Below the pieces are notes generated by a model. The model was not told the origin of the DNA. It did not search any database and was given only the letters and a program-made list of their open reading frames with translations. The translations under genes and the position numbers were made by a program. From Candidatus Eremiobacter antarcticus (GTDB lineage Bacteria > Vulcanimicrobiota > Vulcanimicrobiia > Eremiobacterales > Eremiobacteraceae), in the NCBI GenBank assembly GCA_003244105.1, contig QHBK01000006.1, forward strand, positions 275,702 to 339,701: 64,000 bases of DNA. The letters are read 5' to 3'. Numbering within the stretch: position 1 is the stretch's first letter; the number at the start of each line of letters is the position of its first letter. Of this stretch, positions 41,127-49,297 are shown one piece after another.

Positions 41127-42140
41127 GTGGATCTTTACGACGTGACGGTCATCGGAGGCGGCCCAACTGGGCTGTTCGCGCTGTTCTATTGCGGCATCCG
41201 CGGCGCCAAAGCGAAGGTGATCGACGTCTTGCCGGAGCTTGGCGGCCAGCTGTTCGCGCTGTATCCTGAAAAATACATCTACGACATGCCCGGCTTCCCC
41301 GCGGTCATCGCTCAGGACTTGGTGAACGCCTGCGTCGAGCAGGCGATGCAGTGGCCGCATGCGGTGTGCCTGGAAGAGCGCGTCAAGGATCTGCAGCAGC
41401 TGGAGGACGGCACCTTCAAGCTTCTCGCCGATAAGGGCGAGCACTGGACCAAGACGATCGTCATCTGCTCGGGCATCGGCGCGTTCAAACCGCGCAAGCT
41501 TCCCGCTGCGACAGCTGAGCGCTTTGAGAACCGAGGCTTGCACTACTACGCGCGCAACTTCGACCAGTTCAAGGACAAGCGCGTCGTGGTGGTGGGCGGC
41601 GGTGATTCCGCGGTCGATTACGCGCTCGCGATCGAGCCGCGCGCCCGTGAGGTGACGCTCGTCCATCGCTCCGCATTCCGCGCCCATCCGCACAGCGTGG
41701 AGCAGCTGAAGAAATCCACCGTCGTCGTCAGGCAACCGGACTACGAAGTCACGACCGTGCACGGCGACGGTCAGGTCGAGGCCGTGACCTACGCCAACGG
41801 AAAGACGAAGGAAGAGGTCACGATGCCGTGCGACGCCGTGCTGTGCGCTCTCGGCTTCATTTCAGACTTGGGAGAGCTTGCCCGCTGGGGCATCAAGACC
41901 GAGGGCCACGGGATCACGATCGATCCCATCACGATGGAGACGAGCATCAAAGGTGTGTACGCCGCCGGTGACATCATCAGCCACGCGGGCAAGCTGAAGC
42001 TGATCACCTGCGGAACGTCAGAAGCGGCGATGGCCGTGAATCAAGCGATGGTGCATATCAATCCCAAGAACAAAGTGCAGCCGGTGCACTCCACCAACCT
42101 GACGTTGCCCATCTCGGCAAAGTTCGGCGCCTCACCGTGA
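41127..42140 (+). CDS. Ferredoxin-NADP reductase, thioredoxin-reductase-like
   Basis: 337 residues from GTG at 41127; TTG at 41100 also fits. FAD motif DVTVIGGGPTGLFALFYCGIRGAKAKVIDVLPELGGQLFALYPEKYIYDMPGFP, NADP motif VVVVGGGDSAVDYALAIE, second FAD motif GVYAAGDIISHAGKLKLITCG. The CxxC of TrxR is absent, which points to type 2 FNR. It transfers electrons between NADPH and ferredoxin/flavodoxin. The short C-terminal tail past the FAD motif is typical. The FNR is divergent from DoxX. Confidence 0.9.
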   Translation: MDLYDVTVIGGGPTGLFALFYCGIRGAKAKVIDVLPELGGQLFALYPEKYIYDMPGFPAVIAQDLVNACVEQAMQWPHAVCLEERVKDLQQLEDGTFKLLADKGEHWTKTIVICSGIGAFKPRKLPAATAERFENRGLHYYARNFDQFKDKRVVVVGGGDSAVDYALAIEPRAREVTLVHRSAFRAHPHSVEQLKKSTVVVRQPDYEVTTVHGDGQVEAVTYANGKTKEEVTMPCDAVLCALGFISDLGELARWGIKTEGHGITIDPITMETSIKGVYAAGDIISHAGKLKLITCGTSEAAMAVNQAMVHINPKNKVQPVHSTNLTLPISAKFGASP

Positions 42141-42168
42141 ACCGGCGGAGGTTAGCGTCAGAGCGGGA

Positions 42169-43833
42169 TCAGATCTGCCAGCGCTGAGCGTTCCACAAGT
42201 CGCTGTACAGCGGCTCCGGTGAGAAGCCTCGCAGATCTGTGTTGAGCGCGTAGATCCGTTTTTCCCAGACCAGAGGAACGTACGGCACGTCGCGGTTCAG
42301 TCTGCGCTGTATCAGCGCATACAGCTGCTTGCGCGCGCGCTCGTCGTACGTCGCGAGCGCCGCCTCGGACCAGCGGTCGACGTCAGCATCCGAGTAGAAC
42401 GCATCGTTGTAGCCGCGCGGCGAGATGTCTTTCGTTTGGATGATGTTGCTGCGATCGGGCTCGGTGTCCGCCCCCCAATCGTCCACCAACGCGTCGAACT
42501 TGCCGACATTGGCAAGACCGGAGCTTCCATAGATCACGTTCCGCGGCACCTGGCGGATGTCCACCTGCACGCCGATGTCGTGGAAGTCCCTCTGCATCTC
42601 CTGAGCCATCGTGCTCAACGGGTTTGACTCTGCTTGGTTGAGCAGGCCGAAGCTCAGCGTGCGACCGTTCTTGTGCCACAGGTGGTCCGCACCGAACGAC
42701 CAGCCGGCCTGCGTCAACAAACGCTTGGCGCCTGCCGGATCGTACACTGGAGCGCCGTTGTCCCTGGCGTACGCCCAGTCATACGGCGCGAGCAATGTGT
42801 CAGCTGGAATCGCAGTATTGGCGTACGCCGTCTCAGCTATGCGGTGACGGTCCAAGGCCATGGCGAGCGCGCGGCGCACCCTCACATCAGTGAACGGTTC
42901 TCGCCTGCAATTGAAGGTTAAGAAACGCTCGAAGTAGGTCGGCGTCAAGAGCGTGCGTATCCCTTGCATGCGCTGCACGCGGTGATACTGGCTGGGCGTC
43001 AGTTGGGTCGCGAGATCCAGATCGTGGCTCCCGAGCATCGCGACCTGCGTGTTAGGATTTGGCACGATATGGATATCGATTTCGCGGACGTGCGGAGCGC
43101 CGTCGAAGTACGAGGGGTTTGCCTGCAAGACGATCAGGGAGCCGTGATCCCAGCGCGACAGCTTGAACGGCCCACTGCCCAAGGGCATGCGGCCGAAAGG
43201 ATCCCGGTTGAAGTCGCGCGCGTGCTCGAGGATGTGCTTGGGGACGACGTAGCCTCCCGATCCGCGGCCGAAGAATTGGAACACCGAGGGGGCGAACGGC
43301 TTCGCCAGCCGTACGATCACGGTGTATCCATCCGGAGTTTCCAGCTTGGCGATGCGCTTGTAGACGTTCAAGTAAAAGCTGTTGGTCTTCGGATCAGTGT
43401 ATTTGCTGTATGTGAATGCGACGTCGGCTGATGTAAGCGGCTGCCCGTCCTGCCATTTGACGCCGCGGCGTAGATGGAACGTGATGGTGCGTCCGTCCCG
43501 GCTGATGCCGCCATTCTCCAGACTGGGAACTGCGGTTGCGAGATCTGGGACCAGGTGCGCGCGATCGTCGTACTGGACCAGCCCGTCGAACATGGCGGCC
43601 TCGACGTACGCCTCGGTGACGAGGCCGCTCAAGACCGGGTTGAGGGTGTTGGGCTCCGCGTTGATGGAAAGCCGGACGATACCGGGGACCGTCGATGCGT
43701 TCTGGCGCGCTGCTTGGTTCGTTGTGGAGACCTTGGAGCAGCCGGCCAGCGCCGCGATCAGCATAAGCGCGCACGCCGAGCGGCTCGCGCGCAAGGGGAA
43801 GAGCCTCACGGCGTGCTTCATCGGGCGCTTCAT
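42169..43833 (-). CDS. Peptide/oligopeptide-type ABC substrate-binding lipoprotein (paralogue 1)
   Basis: 554 residues. Lipoprotein signal ending LIAALAGCSK (lipid Cys near 32), then SBP_bac_5: IVRLSINAEPNTLNPVLSG, FDGLVQYDDRAHLVPDLAT, RTITFHLRRGVKWQDGQPLTSADVAFTYSKYTDPK, GSGPFKLSRWDHGSLIVLQANPSYFDG, RRALAMALDRHRIAETAY and DIGVQVDIRQVP. It captures a peptide or similar nutrient in the periplasm. No permease or ATPase is nearby. It is a clear paralogue of the protein at 52891-54546, sharing TLENGGI-type segments. An inner ATG at 43821 could be the start. Confidence 0.9.
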   Translation of the reverse strand: MKRPMKHAVRLFPLRASRSACALMLIAALAGCSKVSTTNQAARQNASTVPGIVRLSINAEPNTLNPVLSGLVTEAYVEAAMFDGLVQYDDRAHLVPDLATAVPSLENGGISRDGRTITFHLRRGVKWQDGQPLTSADVAFTYSKYTDPKTNSFYLNVYKRIAKLETPDGYTVIVRLAKPFAPSVFQFFGRGSGGYVVPKHILEHARDFNRDPFGRMPLGSGPFKLSRWDHGSLIVLQANPSYFDGAPHVREIDIHIVPNPNTQVAMLGSHDLDLATQLTPSQYHRVQRMQGIRTLLTPTYFERFLTFNCRREPFTDVRVRRALAMALDRHRIAETAYANTAIPADTLLAPYDWAYARDNGAPVYDPAGAKRLLTQAGWSFGADHLWHKNGRTLSFGLLNQAESNPLSTMAQEMQRDFHDIGVQVDIRQVPRNVIYGSSGLANVGKFDALVDDWGADTEPDRSNIIQTKDISPRGYNDAFYSDADVDRWSEAALATYDERARKQLYALIQRRLNRDVPYVPLVWEKRIYALNTDLRGFSPEPLYSDLWNAQRWQI

Positions 43834-43897
43834 TCCGGCGCCCTTACGTCACATCCCCCTCGGAACGGCCGCAGCCGGCCCAACGTTGCTTGTGTGG

Positions 43898-44587
43898 ATG
43901 AATGAAATGAAGATGAAGCGTGCATTCGGCCAGGTGGCGGTGGCGTTCTTGGCCTGCGCGGCTGCGATGACGGCGTGGCTACCGGCAAACGCAAACGGAA
44001 GTCCCGCGCCGTCGGCTCCCACCGCCGCCGCTCTCGTGGCGGAGATGGCACAGCGGACTCATGGGCTTAATTCGTACACAGCGCGGGTTCACTTCGACAC
44101 GGATGTGCACGCCTTCGTCGATCTGCACCCTGCCTTGGACGCCTCGTATTACTTCAAGCGGCCCGACAAGGTTGAGCTGGTCTTCGACTCGCTGCCTGCG
44201 CTGGGTCGGCAGTTCCAGCATCTATACGCCTCGCAGGGCACCCCTGAGACTTGGCCCCAAACGTATGACATCGCCTACGCAACTCCGGCTGAAGACGGCA
44301 AGTCGTTCTTCCTGCAGCTTGTTCCCAAGAAACAGGGCAACGTGGATCGGATCGCCGTGACCGTGGACCGGCAAACCCTGACCGTCGTCGCGACGCAGTG
44401 GCGCTATCGAAGCGGCGGCGTCATCACGATGTCACAGCAGAGCCGGCGCGTGGGCGACTTCGTGCTGCCCCAGACGCAGACCGCTGACTTTTCTTTGCCT
44501 TCCTACAAGGCGCACGTCGTTTCGACGTACTCCGACTACCGCCTCAACGCTGTGATTCCCGATTCCATCTTCACCGACGGCGGTTGA
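43898..44587 (+). CDS. LolA-like periplasmic protein
   Basis: 229 residues from ATG at 43898 (in-frame ATGs at 43907 and 43913 also fit). Signal peptide MKRAFGQVAVAFLACAAAMTAW-LPANA, then LVAEMAQRTHGLNSYTARVHFDTDVHAFVDLHPALDASYYFKRPDKVELVFDSLP, a LolA/LolB-like outer-membrane-lipoprotein carrier fold, with NVDRIAVTVDRQTLTVVATQWRY and VGDFVLPQTQTADFSLPSYKAHVVSTYSDYRLNAVIPDSIF. It may bind lipid or lipoprotein. Divergent from the substrate-binding lipoprotein, 64 bp apart. Confidence 0.8.
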   Translation: MNEMKMKRAFGQVAVAFLACAAAMTAWLPANANGSPAPSAPTAAALVAEMAQRTHGLNSYTARVHFDTDVHAFVDLHPALDASYYFKRPDKVELVFDSLPALGRQFQHLYASQGTPETWPQTYDIAYATPAEDGKSFFLQLVPKKQGNVDRIAVTVDRQTLTVVATQWRYRSGGVITMSQQSRRVGDFVLPQTQTADFSLPSYKAHVVSTYSDYRLNAVIPDSIFTDGG

Positions 44588-44603
44588 CGCACGCGGCCGG
44601 CGG

Positions 44604-45386
44604 TTAGATCGACGGCGTGACAGGTACGGCCGTCGTCTGCGACAGCGGCGAACGAAGAATGTCGTAGAAGCGCACGGCGACCAACGCTGCGTATGCGGTC
44701 GTGAGACCGCCGACCAGGAAGTGCACGATGATATTGACGACCGGTATGTGGCTGAACAGCACCGTCACGATGCGGCCGAGCGCGAGCACCACGATGATGC
44801 CGATGAACGCGGTGATGCTGGGACCGATGTTCGCCCGGACGAGGTGATACGAAGTACGCAGCGCGTCAACCGCGCCCTGATTGCCGACGATGATCGCCGG
44901 CATCGCATACATGAAGAAGAATGCCAAGAGCAGGGCCAACAGCGCGCCCAGTCCGAGCGCCACCATCAATACGAGGCACACGCAGCCTAAGACGAATGCG
45001 ATGCCGAACAGCGCAAGCAACGTAGGGATCCGCGCCAGTGCTTTGGATACGCCGCCGCTGAGGTCGGGCGGCTGGCCATGCCACACGTGTTCTGCCGCGC
45101 CGACCACGATGGCGTTGGCCAGCAACGACAGCAGCACGAGGACGACGATGCCGAGAGCGAACCATATGCCGCTGGCCGCGAGCATTCCCAGTGCGGCGCC
45201 CGGATGCATCGCGCCAAGCGCTCCGGCGCCGAGCGCGCCTCCCAGCGCGGTCGCCAACAGGAGCACGCCGAATATGCCTTCGAGCAGGGAGACCACCGCG
45301 GTCGGCAGGGCCAGGATCCAGTTCTTGGTCAAAGCCTGAAAAGCGTTTTGCAGTTCCGTCACCGCATCGACCTGACTGGTGGCCAT
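44604..45386 (-). CDS. Polytopic membrane protein of unknown function
   Basis: 260 residues with about six hydrophobic segments: WILALPTAVVSLLEGIFGVLLLATALGGALGAG, SGIWFALGIVVLVLLSLLANAIVVGAAEHVWHG, LALFGIAFVLGCVCLVLMVALGLGALLALLLAFFFMYAMPAIIVG and SITAFIGIIVVLALGRIVTVLF. It resembles DUF7847/glycerophosphodiester-phosphodiesterase membrane-domain families, but I cannot name the family with confidence. Divergent from the thi operon. Confidence 0.75.
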   Translation of the reverse strand: MATSQVDAVTELQNAFQALTKNWILALPTAVVSLLEGIFGVLLLATALGGALGAGALGAMHPGAALGMLAASGIWFALGIVVLVLLSLLANAIVVGAAEHVWHGQPPDLSGGVSKALARIPTLLALFGIAFVLGCVCLVLMVALGLGALLALLLAFFFMYAMPAIIVGNQGAVDALRTSYHLVRANIGPSITAFIGIIVVLALGRIVTVLFSHIPVVNIIVHFLVGGLTTAYAALVAVRFYDILRSPLSQTTAVPVTPSI

Positions 45387-45562
45387 CGGATGCCCTCCTT
45401 CCGACCGTCTCGTGGCTAAAGCACACGCTCATGCAACAACGCATGGTGTGAGCGCGAATGCTTCGCAAAAATCGCGTTCTCCTGCGTCTGTCGCAGTGCT
45501 CGCCGGGAACCGCCGGCGGGATGCCGAAGGAGCACATCTCCACAAGCCATGAGGAAGATTCT
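45387..45562 (+). promoter_or_regulatory. Structured leader ahead of the thiG operon
   Basis: The 176-bp gap holds several hairpins on the plus strand: CACAC/GTGTG with ATGC/GCAT across 45423-45450; GCGAATGCTTCGC at 45454-45466 (5-bp stem, 3-nt loop); CTGCG-TCTGT-CGCAG at 45482-45496; and TGCTC...GAGCA spanning 45497-45534 with inner CCGCCGGCGG. The classical TPP-riboswitch CUGAGA and GAACCUGAU-like boxes are not visible. The ribosome site GAGGAAG at 45551-45557 precedes the TTG start. Confidence 0.45.
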
Positions 45563-46339
45563 TTGACCGATCTGCTCTCGCTCGGCGGCCGGACGTTTGC
45601 GTCGCGCCTCATCGTCGGCACCGGCAAGTTCTCGAGTCCCGAGCTGATGGCCGATGCATTGGCCGCCTCGGGCGCGGAAATGGTCACGGTCGCGCTGCGC
45701 CGCGTCGATCTCGACATGCCCAGCAAGGCGATCACGGATTTCATCGATCAGCGACGATACCTGATCTTGCCAAACACCTCGGGAGCCGCCGATGCGGTGG
45801 AAGCCGTGCGATTGGCCCGGCTCGCGCGAGCCGCGGGCTTGCCGCCTTGGATCAAGGTCGAGGTCATCCCCGACCCGCGCTACCTCATGCCCGATCCCGT
45901 GGAAACCCTCAAAGCCTGTGAGATCCTCGTGGGCGAGGGATTCACGGTCCTGCCATACATCCACGCAGATCCGGTGCTGGCCAAGAGGCTTGAAGAGACC
46001 GGAGTGGCAGCCGTGATGCCGCTGGCCGCGCCGATCGGTTCCGGGAGAGGTCTGAAGATGGAAGCGGCCATCGCGATCATCATCGAGCAAGCGACGTTGC
46101 CGGTCATCGTGGACGCAGGCTTGGGCGTGCCGTCGCATGCTGCAGCCGCCATGGAGATGGGCGCCGACGCGGTATTGGTCAACACGGCGATCGCGACCGC
46201 CGCGAACCCCGTCCGCATGGCACGGGCCTTCATGCTCGGCGTCGAGGCGGGCAGAGCCGCAAGGCAAGCGGGAAGGTCGCCGGAGCTTGCGGTTGCTTCC
46301 GCCTCAAGCCCGCTCACCGGATTCTTGCGGGAGCGCTGA
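45563..46339 (+). CDS. thiG: Thiazole synthase
   Basis: 258 residues from TTG at 45563, chosen for GAGGAAG at 45551-45557; the frame extends further up. [47 protein letters not shown] has the catalytic Lys in [44 protein letters not shown] and [33 protein letters not shown] complete the barrel. It forms the thiazole phosphate of thiamine from DXP, ThiS thiocarboxylate and dehydroglycine. First gene of thiG-thiH-thiS-thiE; no thiF, thiO or thiD is here. Confidence 0.95.
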   Translation: MTDLLSLGGRTFASRLIVGTGKFSSPELMADALAASGAEMVTVALRRVDLDMPSKAITDFIDQRRYLILPNTSGAADAVEAVRLARLARAAGLPPWIKVEVIPDPRYLMPDPVETLKACEILVGEGFTVLPYIHADPVLAKRLEETGVAAVMPLAAPIGSGRGLKMEAAIAIIIEQATLPVIVDAGLGVPSHAAAAMEMGADAVLVNTAIATAANPVRMARAFMLGVEAGRAARQAGRSPELAVASASSPLTGFLRER

Positions 46340-47472
46340 TGGCATTCTCGGACGTCTTTGACACGTCGCTGATTCATGACGCCGTCGAACGCAGTGTTTA
46401 CGCGCGCACGGGGGACGTTCGTGACGCCCTTGCTGTCGGCGTCCAGACGCTTGAGGCGGCGGCAGCGCTGTGCTCCCCCGCGGCCGGCGCCATGTTAGAA
46501 GAGATGGCTCAGCGCGCCCATGCTTCGACGGTGGAGCGGTTCGGCAACACCGTCGCCCTCTATGCGCCGCTCTATCTGAGCAACCACTGCGTCTGTACGT
46601 GCACGTACTGCGGGTTCTCCATGGGCCTGGACATCAAGCGCAAGACGTTGCGGATCGACGAGGTGATCCGCGAAGCGCGGACGCTTGGGCAACGAGGGTT
46701 TCGCAACATCCTGCTCGTGTCGGCAGAGCACCCCAAGCATGTGAACGCGGAGTATCTCGCTCAATGCGTCGCGGAAACCAAGCGGATCGCGCAGTATGTC
46801 GGGTTAGAAGTCGCGGCCGCTGAGACCGAAGACTACCGCAAGTACGTCGCCGCGGGCTGCGACGGCGTGGTGCTCTATCAGGAGACCTACGATCCCGCCA
46901 TTTACGCGCAACATCATCTGGGCGGCCCGAAGAAGAGCTATCGTCCTCGCTTGGACGCGCTGGAGCGCGCGGCCCGGGCCGGTGTGCGGCACCTCGGCAT
47001 CGGTGCGCTGCTGGGCTTAGCGGACTGGCGCTTTGAGGCGCTCGCGCTGTTCGCTCACGCGCGCTATCTGGAGAAGCAGTGCTGGCGCTCCCAGATCAAC
47101 ATCTCGTTTCCGCGCATCAACCCGTCAGCAGGCGACTTCGCGCCGGCCCAACCGGTGGGCGACGCGCAGCTGGTGCAGCTGATGTGCCTGTTCCGTATCG
47201 CCTTCCCAACGGCGGGCATCGTTTTATCCACCAGGGAGCCCGCAGCGCTGAGAGATGCCTTGCTGCCCGTTGGCGTCACGCACATGAGCGCGGGCTCGAG
47301 CACCGAGCCGGGAGGATACGCGGCGCCGGGCAACGCGGGCGAGCAGTTCCAGCTCGAGGACAAGCGCGACGTGGACGCGATGTCGCAGCGGGTGCGCGAG
47401 CTTGGGTACGAACCCGTCTTCAAGGACTGGGCGGAAATGCGCAGCGCGCCGTATCCGGTGGCAGCTCCATGA
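46339..47472 (+). CDS. thiH: Dehydroglycine synthase (radical SAM tyrosine lyase)
   Basis: 377 residues. Radical-SAM motif in YLSNHCVCTCTYCGFSMGLDIKRKTLRIDEVIREA (C-x3-C-x2-C), then RNILLVSAEHPKHVNAEYLAQCV and RAGVRHLGIGALLGLADWRFEALALFAHARYLEKQCW, which are ThiH hallmarks. It cleaves tyrosine to dehydroglycine for ThiG. The ATG overlaps the thiG stop (TGATG) and its TGA overlaps thiS. Presence of ThiH rather than ThiO means an oxygen-sensitive route, in a cell with SOD and other aerobic markers. Confidence 0.95.
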   Translation: MAFSDVFDTSLIHDAVERSVYARTGDVRDALAVGVQTLEAAAALCSPAAGAMLEEMAQRAHASTVERFGNTVALYAPLYLSNHCVCTCTYCGFSMGLDIKRKTLRIDEVIREARTLGQRGFRNILLVSAEHPKHVNAEYLAQCVAETKRIAQYVGLEVAAAETEDYRKYVAAGCDGVVLYQETYDPAIYAQHHLGGPKKSYRPRLDALERAARAGVRHLGIGALLGLADWRFEALALFAHARYLEKQCWRSQINISFPRINPSAGDFAPAQPVGDAQLVQLMCLFRIAFPTAGIVLSTREPAALRDALLPVGVTHMSAGSSTEPGGYAAPGNAGEQFQLEDKRDVDAMSQRVRELGYEPVFKDWAEMRSAPYPVAAP

Positions 47473-47669
47473 CGGTGACCGCTAACGGCAAAACGAGAGC
47501 GGTGGGCTCCGGCACGAGCGTGAGCGACCTGCTGGTCCAACTTGGACTTGACGCAGCCCGCGTCGTCGTCGAGCACAACGGAGAGCCGCTCAAGCGCGAC
47601 CGGTTTTCTGCTACGGTGCTGCAAGCGGGCGACGCGCTCGAGATAGCGCAGATGGTGGGCGGCGGTTGA
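47469..47669 (+). CDS. thiS: Thiamine sulfur carrier
   Basis: 66 residues from ATG at 47469, overlapping the thiH stop (ATGA). MTVTANGKTRAVGSGTSVSDLLVQLGLDAARVVVEHNGEPLKRDRFSATVLQAGDALEIAQMVGGG is a beta-grasp fold ending in the Gly-Gly(-Gly) thiocarboxylate tail. Its TGA overlaps the TTG of thiE. No ThiF adenylyltransferase is in the window, so it must be shared with, or supplied by, another gene. Confidence 0.92.
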   Translation: MTVTANGKTRAVGSGTSVSDLLVQLGLDAARVVVEHNGEPLKRDRFSATVLQAGDALEIAQMVGGG

Positions 47670-48361
47670 ACGGAAACTCGCCGCAGTTGCGACGCTCCCG
47701 CTTGGCTGCTGTTAGACTCTACCTGGTCAGCGATGCGTCGCCGCGAGTCGTTCCGGTCGACCGTTTCCTGGCAGAGGCCGCGGCGGGCGGCGTCGGCATG
47801 GTGCAGTTGCGCGAGAAGAGCTTGACCGACAGCGCGCTGTTTGCAGCGGCTTTGGAATGGTCCGCCGCGTGCCGCAAGCATGGCGCCCTTTTTGTTGTGA
47901 ACGATCGGCTGGACATCGCGCTCGCTTGCGGCGCAGACGGAGTGCATCTCGGACAGGATGACATGCCGCTCAGGGCGGCGCGAGAAATCAGCGGAGCGGA
48001 TTTCATCATCGGCCTTTCCACGCACAGCCCGCAGCAGGTCCGTGACGCCGGCGCAGCCCCGGTCGATTACATCGGTGTCGGGCCCATCCATGAGACACCG
48101 ACGAAGCCCGGACGAACGGCGGTGGGCCTCGATCTGATCCGCTTCGCGGCCGAATGCGCCGCGCAGCCCTTTTTTGCGATCGGCGGCCTGCAGCCCGAGA
48201 ATATAACGGCGGTCCTAAATGCCGGCGCCACGCGCGTGTCAGTGCTGCGCTGGATCGCGAACTCGGACGACCCCCGCTCGGCCGCGCGCGCCGTCAGCGA
48301 CATGCTTGACGGCGCGTCCAACAATAACCAGACCTCCGCCGCGCCGCTCCAAACGGGATGA
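47666..48361 (+). CDS. thiE: Thiamine-phosphate synthase
   Basis: 231 residues from TTG at 47666. RLYLVSDAS, GGVGMVQLREKSLTDSALFAAALEWSAACRKHGALFVVNDRLDIALACGADGVHLGQDDMP, GLSTHSPQQVRDAGAAPVDYIGVGPIHETPTKPGRTAVGLDLI and FFAIGGLQPENITAVLNAGATRVSVL are ThiE hallmarks. It joins HMP-PP and thiazole phosphate. A ~25-residue C-terminal extension (SDMLDGASNNNQTSAAPL) is unusual and disordered. Overlaps the molybdoenzyme start by four bases. Confidence 0.93.
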   Translation: MNGNSPQLRRSRLAAVRLYLVSDASPRVVPVDRFLAEAAAGGVGMVQLREKSLTDSALFAAALEWSAACRKHGALFVVNDRLDIALACGADGVHLGQDDMPLRAAREISGADFIIGLSTHSPQQVRDAGAAPVDYIGVGPIHETPTKPGRTAVGLDLIRFAAECAAQPFFAIGGLQPENITAVLNAGATRVSVLRWIANSDDPRSAARAVSDMLDGASNNNQTSAAPLQTG

Positions 48362-48933
48362 AGGCGAACGACGCGCTCGCGGCGCGGCTTCCGCCAGGAC
48401 AATATGTGGCCCGCGACTTTCCGGTGCTGCACGTCGGCGGCGTTCCCCGCTTCGATGCCGCCACGTGGCGCTTTCGCATCTTCGGCGAGGTGGAACGGCC
48501 GCAGGAACTGACATGGGATGAGTTCATGAAGTTGCCGACGCGCACGGTCAAAGCGGACATCCACTGCGTGACGCGGTGGTCGAAGTTCGACACGACCTGG
48601 CAAGGCGTTCCGTTCAAAGCCATCATGGAGCTTGCGAGGCCCACAGCAGAGGCGCGTTTCGTCCTGACGCATAGCGAAAACGGCTACACCGCCAACCTGC
48701 CGCTGTCCATCGTCGATGACGACCGCGTTTTGCTGGCGCACACCTACGAAGGAAAGCCGCTCGAGCCGATCCACGGCGGTCCGATGCGTATGTTCGTTCC
48801 GCAGCGCTACTTCTGGAAGAGCACCAAGTGGTGCAATGGAGTCGAGTTCCGACGAGAGGATGATCCCGGCTTCTGGGAACTGCGCGGCTACAACAACGAC
48901 GCCGATCCCTGGCGTGAGGAGCGCTACTGGTGA
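48358..48933 (+). CDS. Sulfite-oxidase-like molybdopterin protein
   Basis: 191 residues. The Mo-cofactor domain: RDFPVLHVGGVPRFDAATWRFRIFGEVERPQELTWDEFMKLPTRTVKADIHCVTRWSKFDTTWQGVPF with the ligand Cys in ADIHCVTRW, then MRMFVPQRYFWKSTKWCNGVEFRREDDPGFWELRGYNNDADPW. It lacks a signal peptide and the C-terminal dimerisation domain of sulfite oxidase. Such short members are common in bacteria but their substrates are mostly unknown. It is co-transcribed with the thi genes, its ATG overlapping the thiE stop. Confidence 0.9.
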   Translation: MKANDALAARLPPGQYVARDFPVLHVGGVPRFDAATWRFRIFGEVERPQELTWDEFMKLPTRTVKADIHCVTRWSKFDTTWQGVPFKAIMELARPTAEARFVLTHSENGYTANLPLSIVDDDRVLLAHTYEGKPLEPIHGGPMRMFVPQRYFWKSTKWCNGVEFRREDDPGFWELRGYNNDADPWREERYW

Positions 48934-48937
48934 GGTG

Positions 48938-49147
48938 CTAGGCGGCCAATCCGGGCTTGACCGGAGCCGGCAGCCTGCTCACAGCAGCGGCGCCCTCGAG
49001 CTCTGCGACCTGATAGCCGTCATCGTTCGCCCGTTCCAGGCAGTTCGGGCAGACCTTGACGGTTCTCATACGCAGCGCTGACAGGCGGTGAGCCAAGAAG
49101 TGATGGCCCAATCGGGATTGAGTACCGCAAAACGCACAAGTCGACAT
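48938..49147 (-). CDS. Small zinc-ribbon-like protein
   Basis: 69 residues from ATG at 49147: MSTCAFCGTQSRLGHHFLAHRLSALRMRTVKVCPNCLERANDDGYQVAELE. Two Cys pairs (C4-x2-C7 and C33-x2-C36) and a His pair form a probable zinc ribbon. No function assigned. Convergent with the molybdoenzyme, its stop 4 nt from that gene's end. The open frame extends to 49606 but has no support upstream. Confidence 0.7.
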   Translation of the reverse strand: MSTCAFCGTQSRLGHHFLAHRLSALRMRTVKVCPNCLERANDDGYQVAELEGAAAVSRLPAPVKPGLAA

Positions 49148-49297
49148 AGACAGCGTTGAACCTCGTTGGTTTTCGGGCATGTACAACGGTGACATGCCGT
49201 GCTTGGGATTTGTTACACGCGCGCGCTTGCTGTGCGAAGCGCTTGCAGGTTGCGCGCGCTGCGCAGGGCGCACACCGGTTTGTCCGAAACGGCGCTC

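Noticed and set aside
45387..45562. TPP riboswitch upstream of thiG
   Set aside because: The conserved CUGAGA and GAACCUGAU-type boxes are not seen; only generic hairpins.
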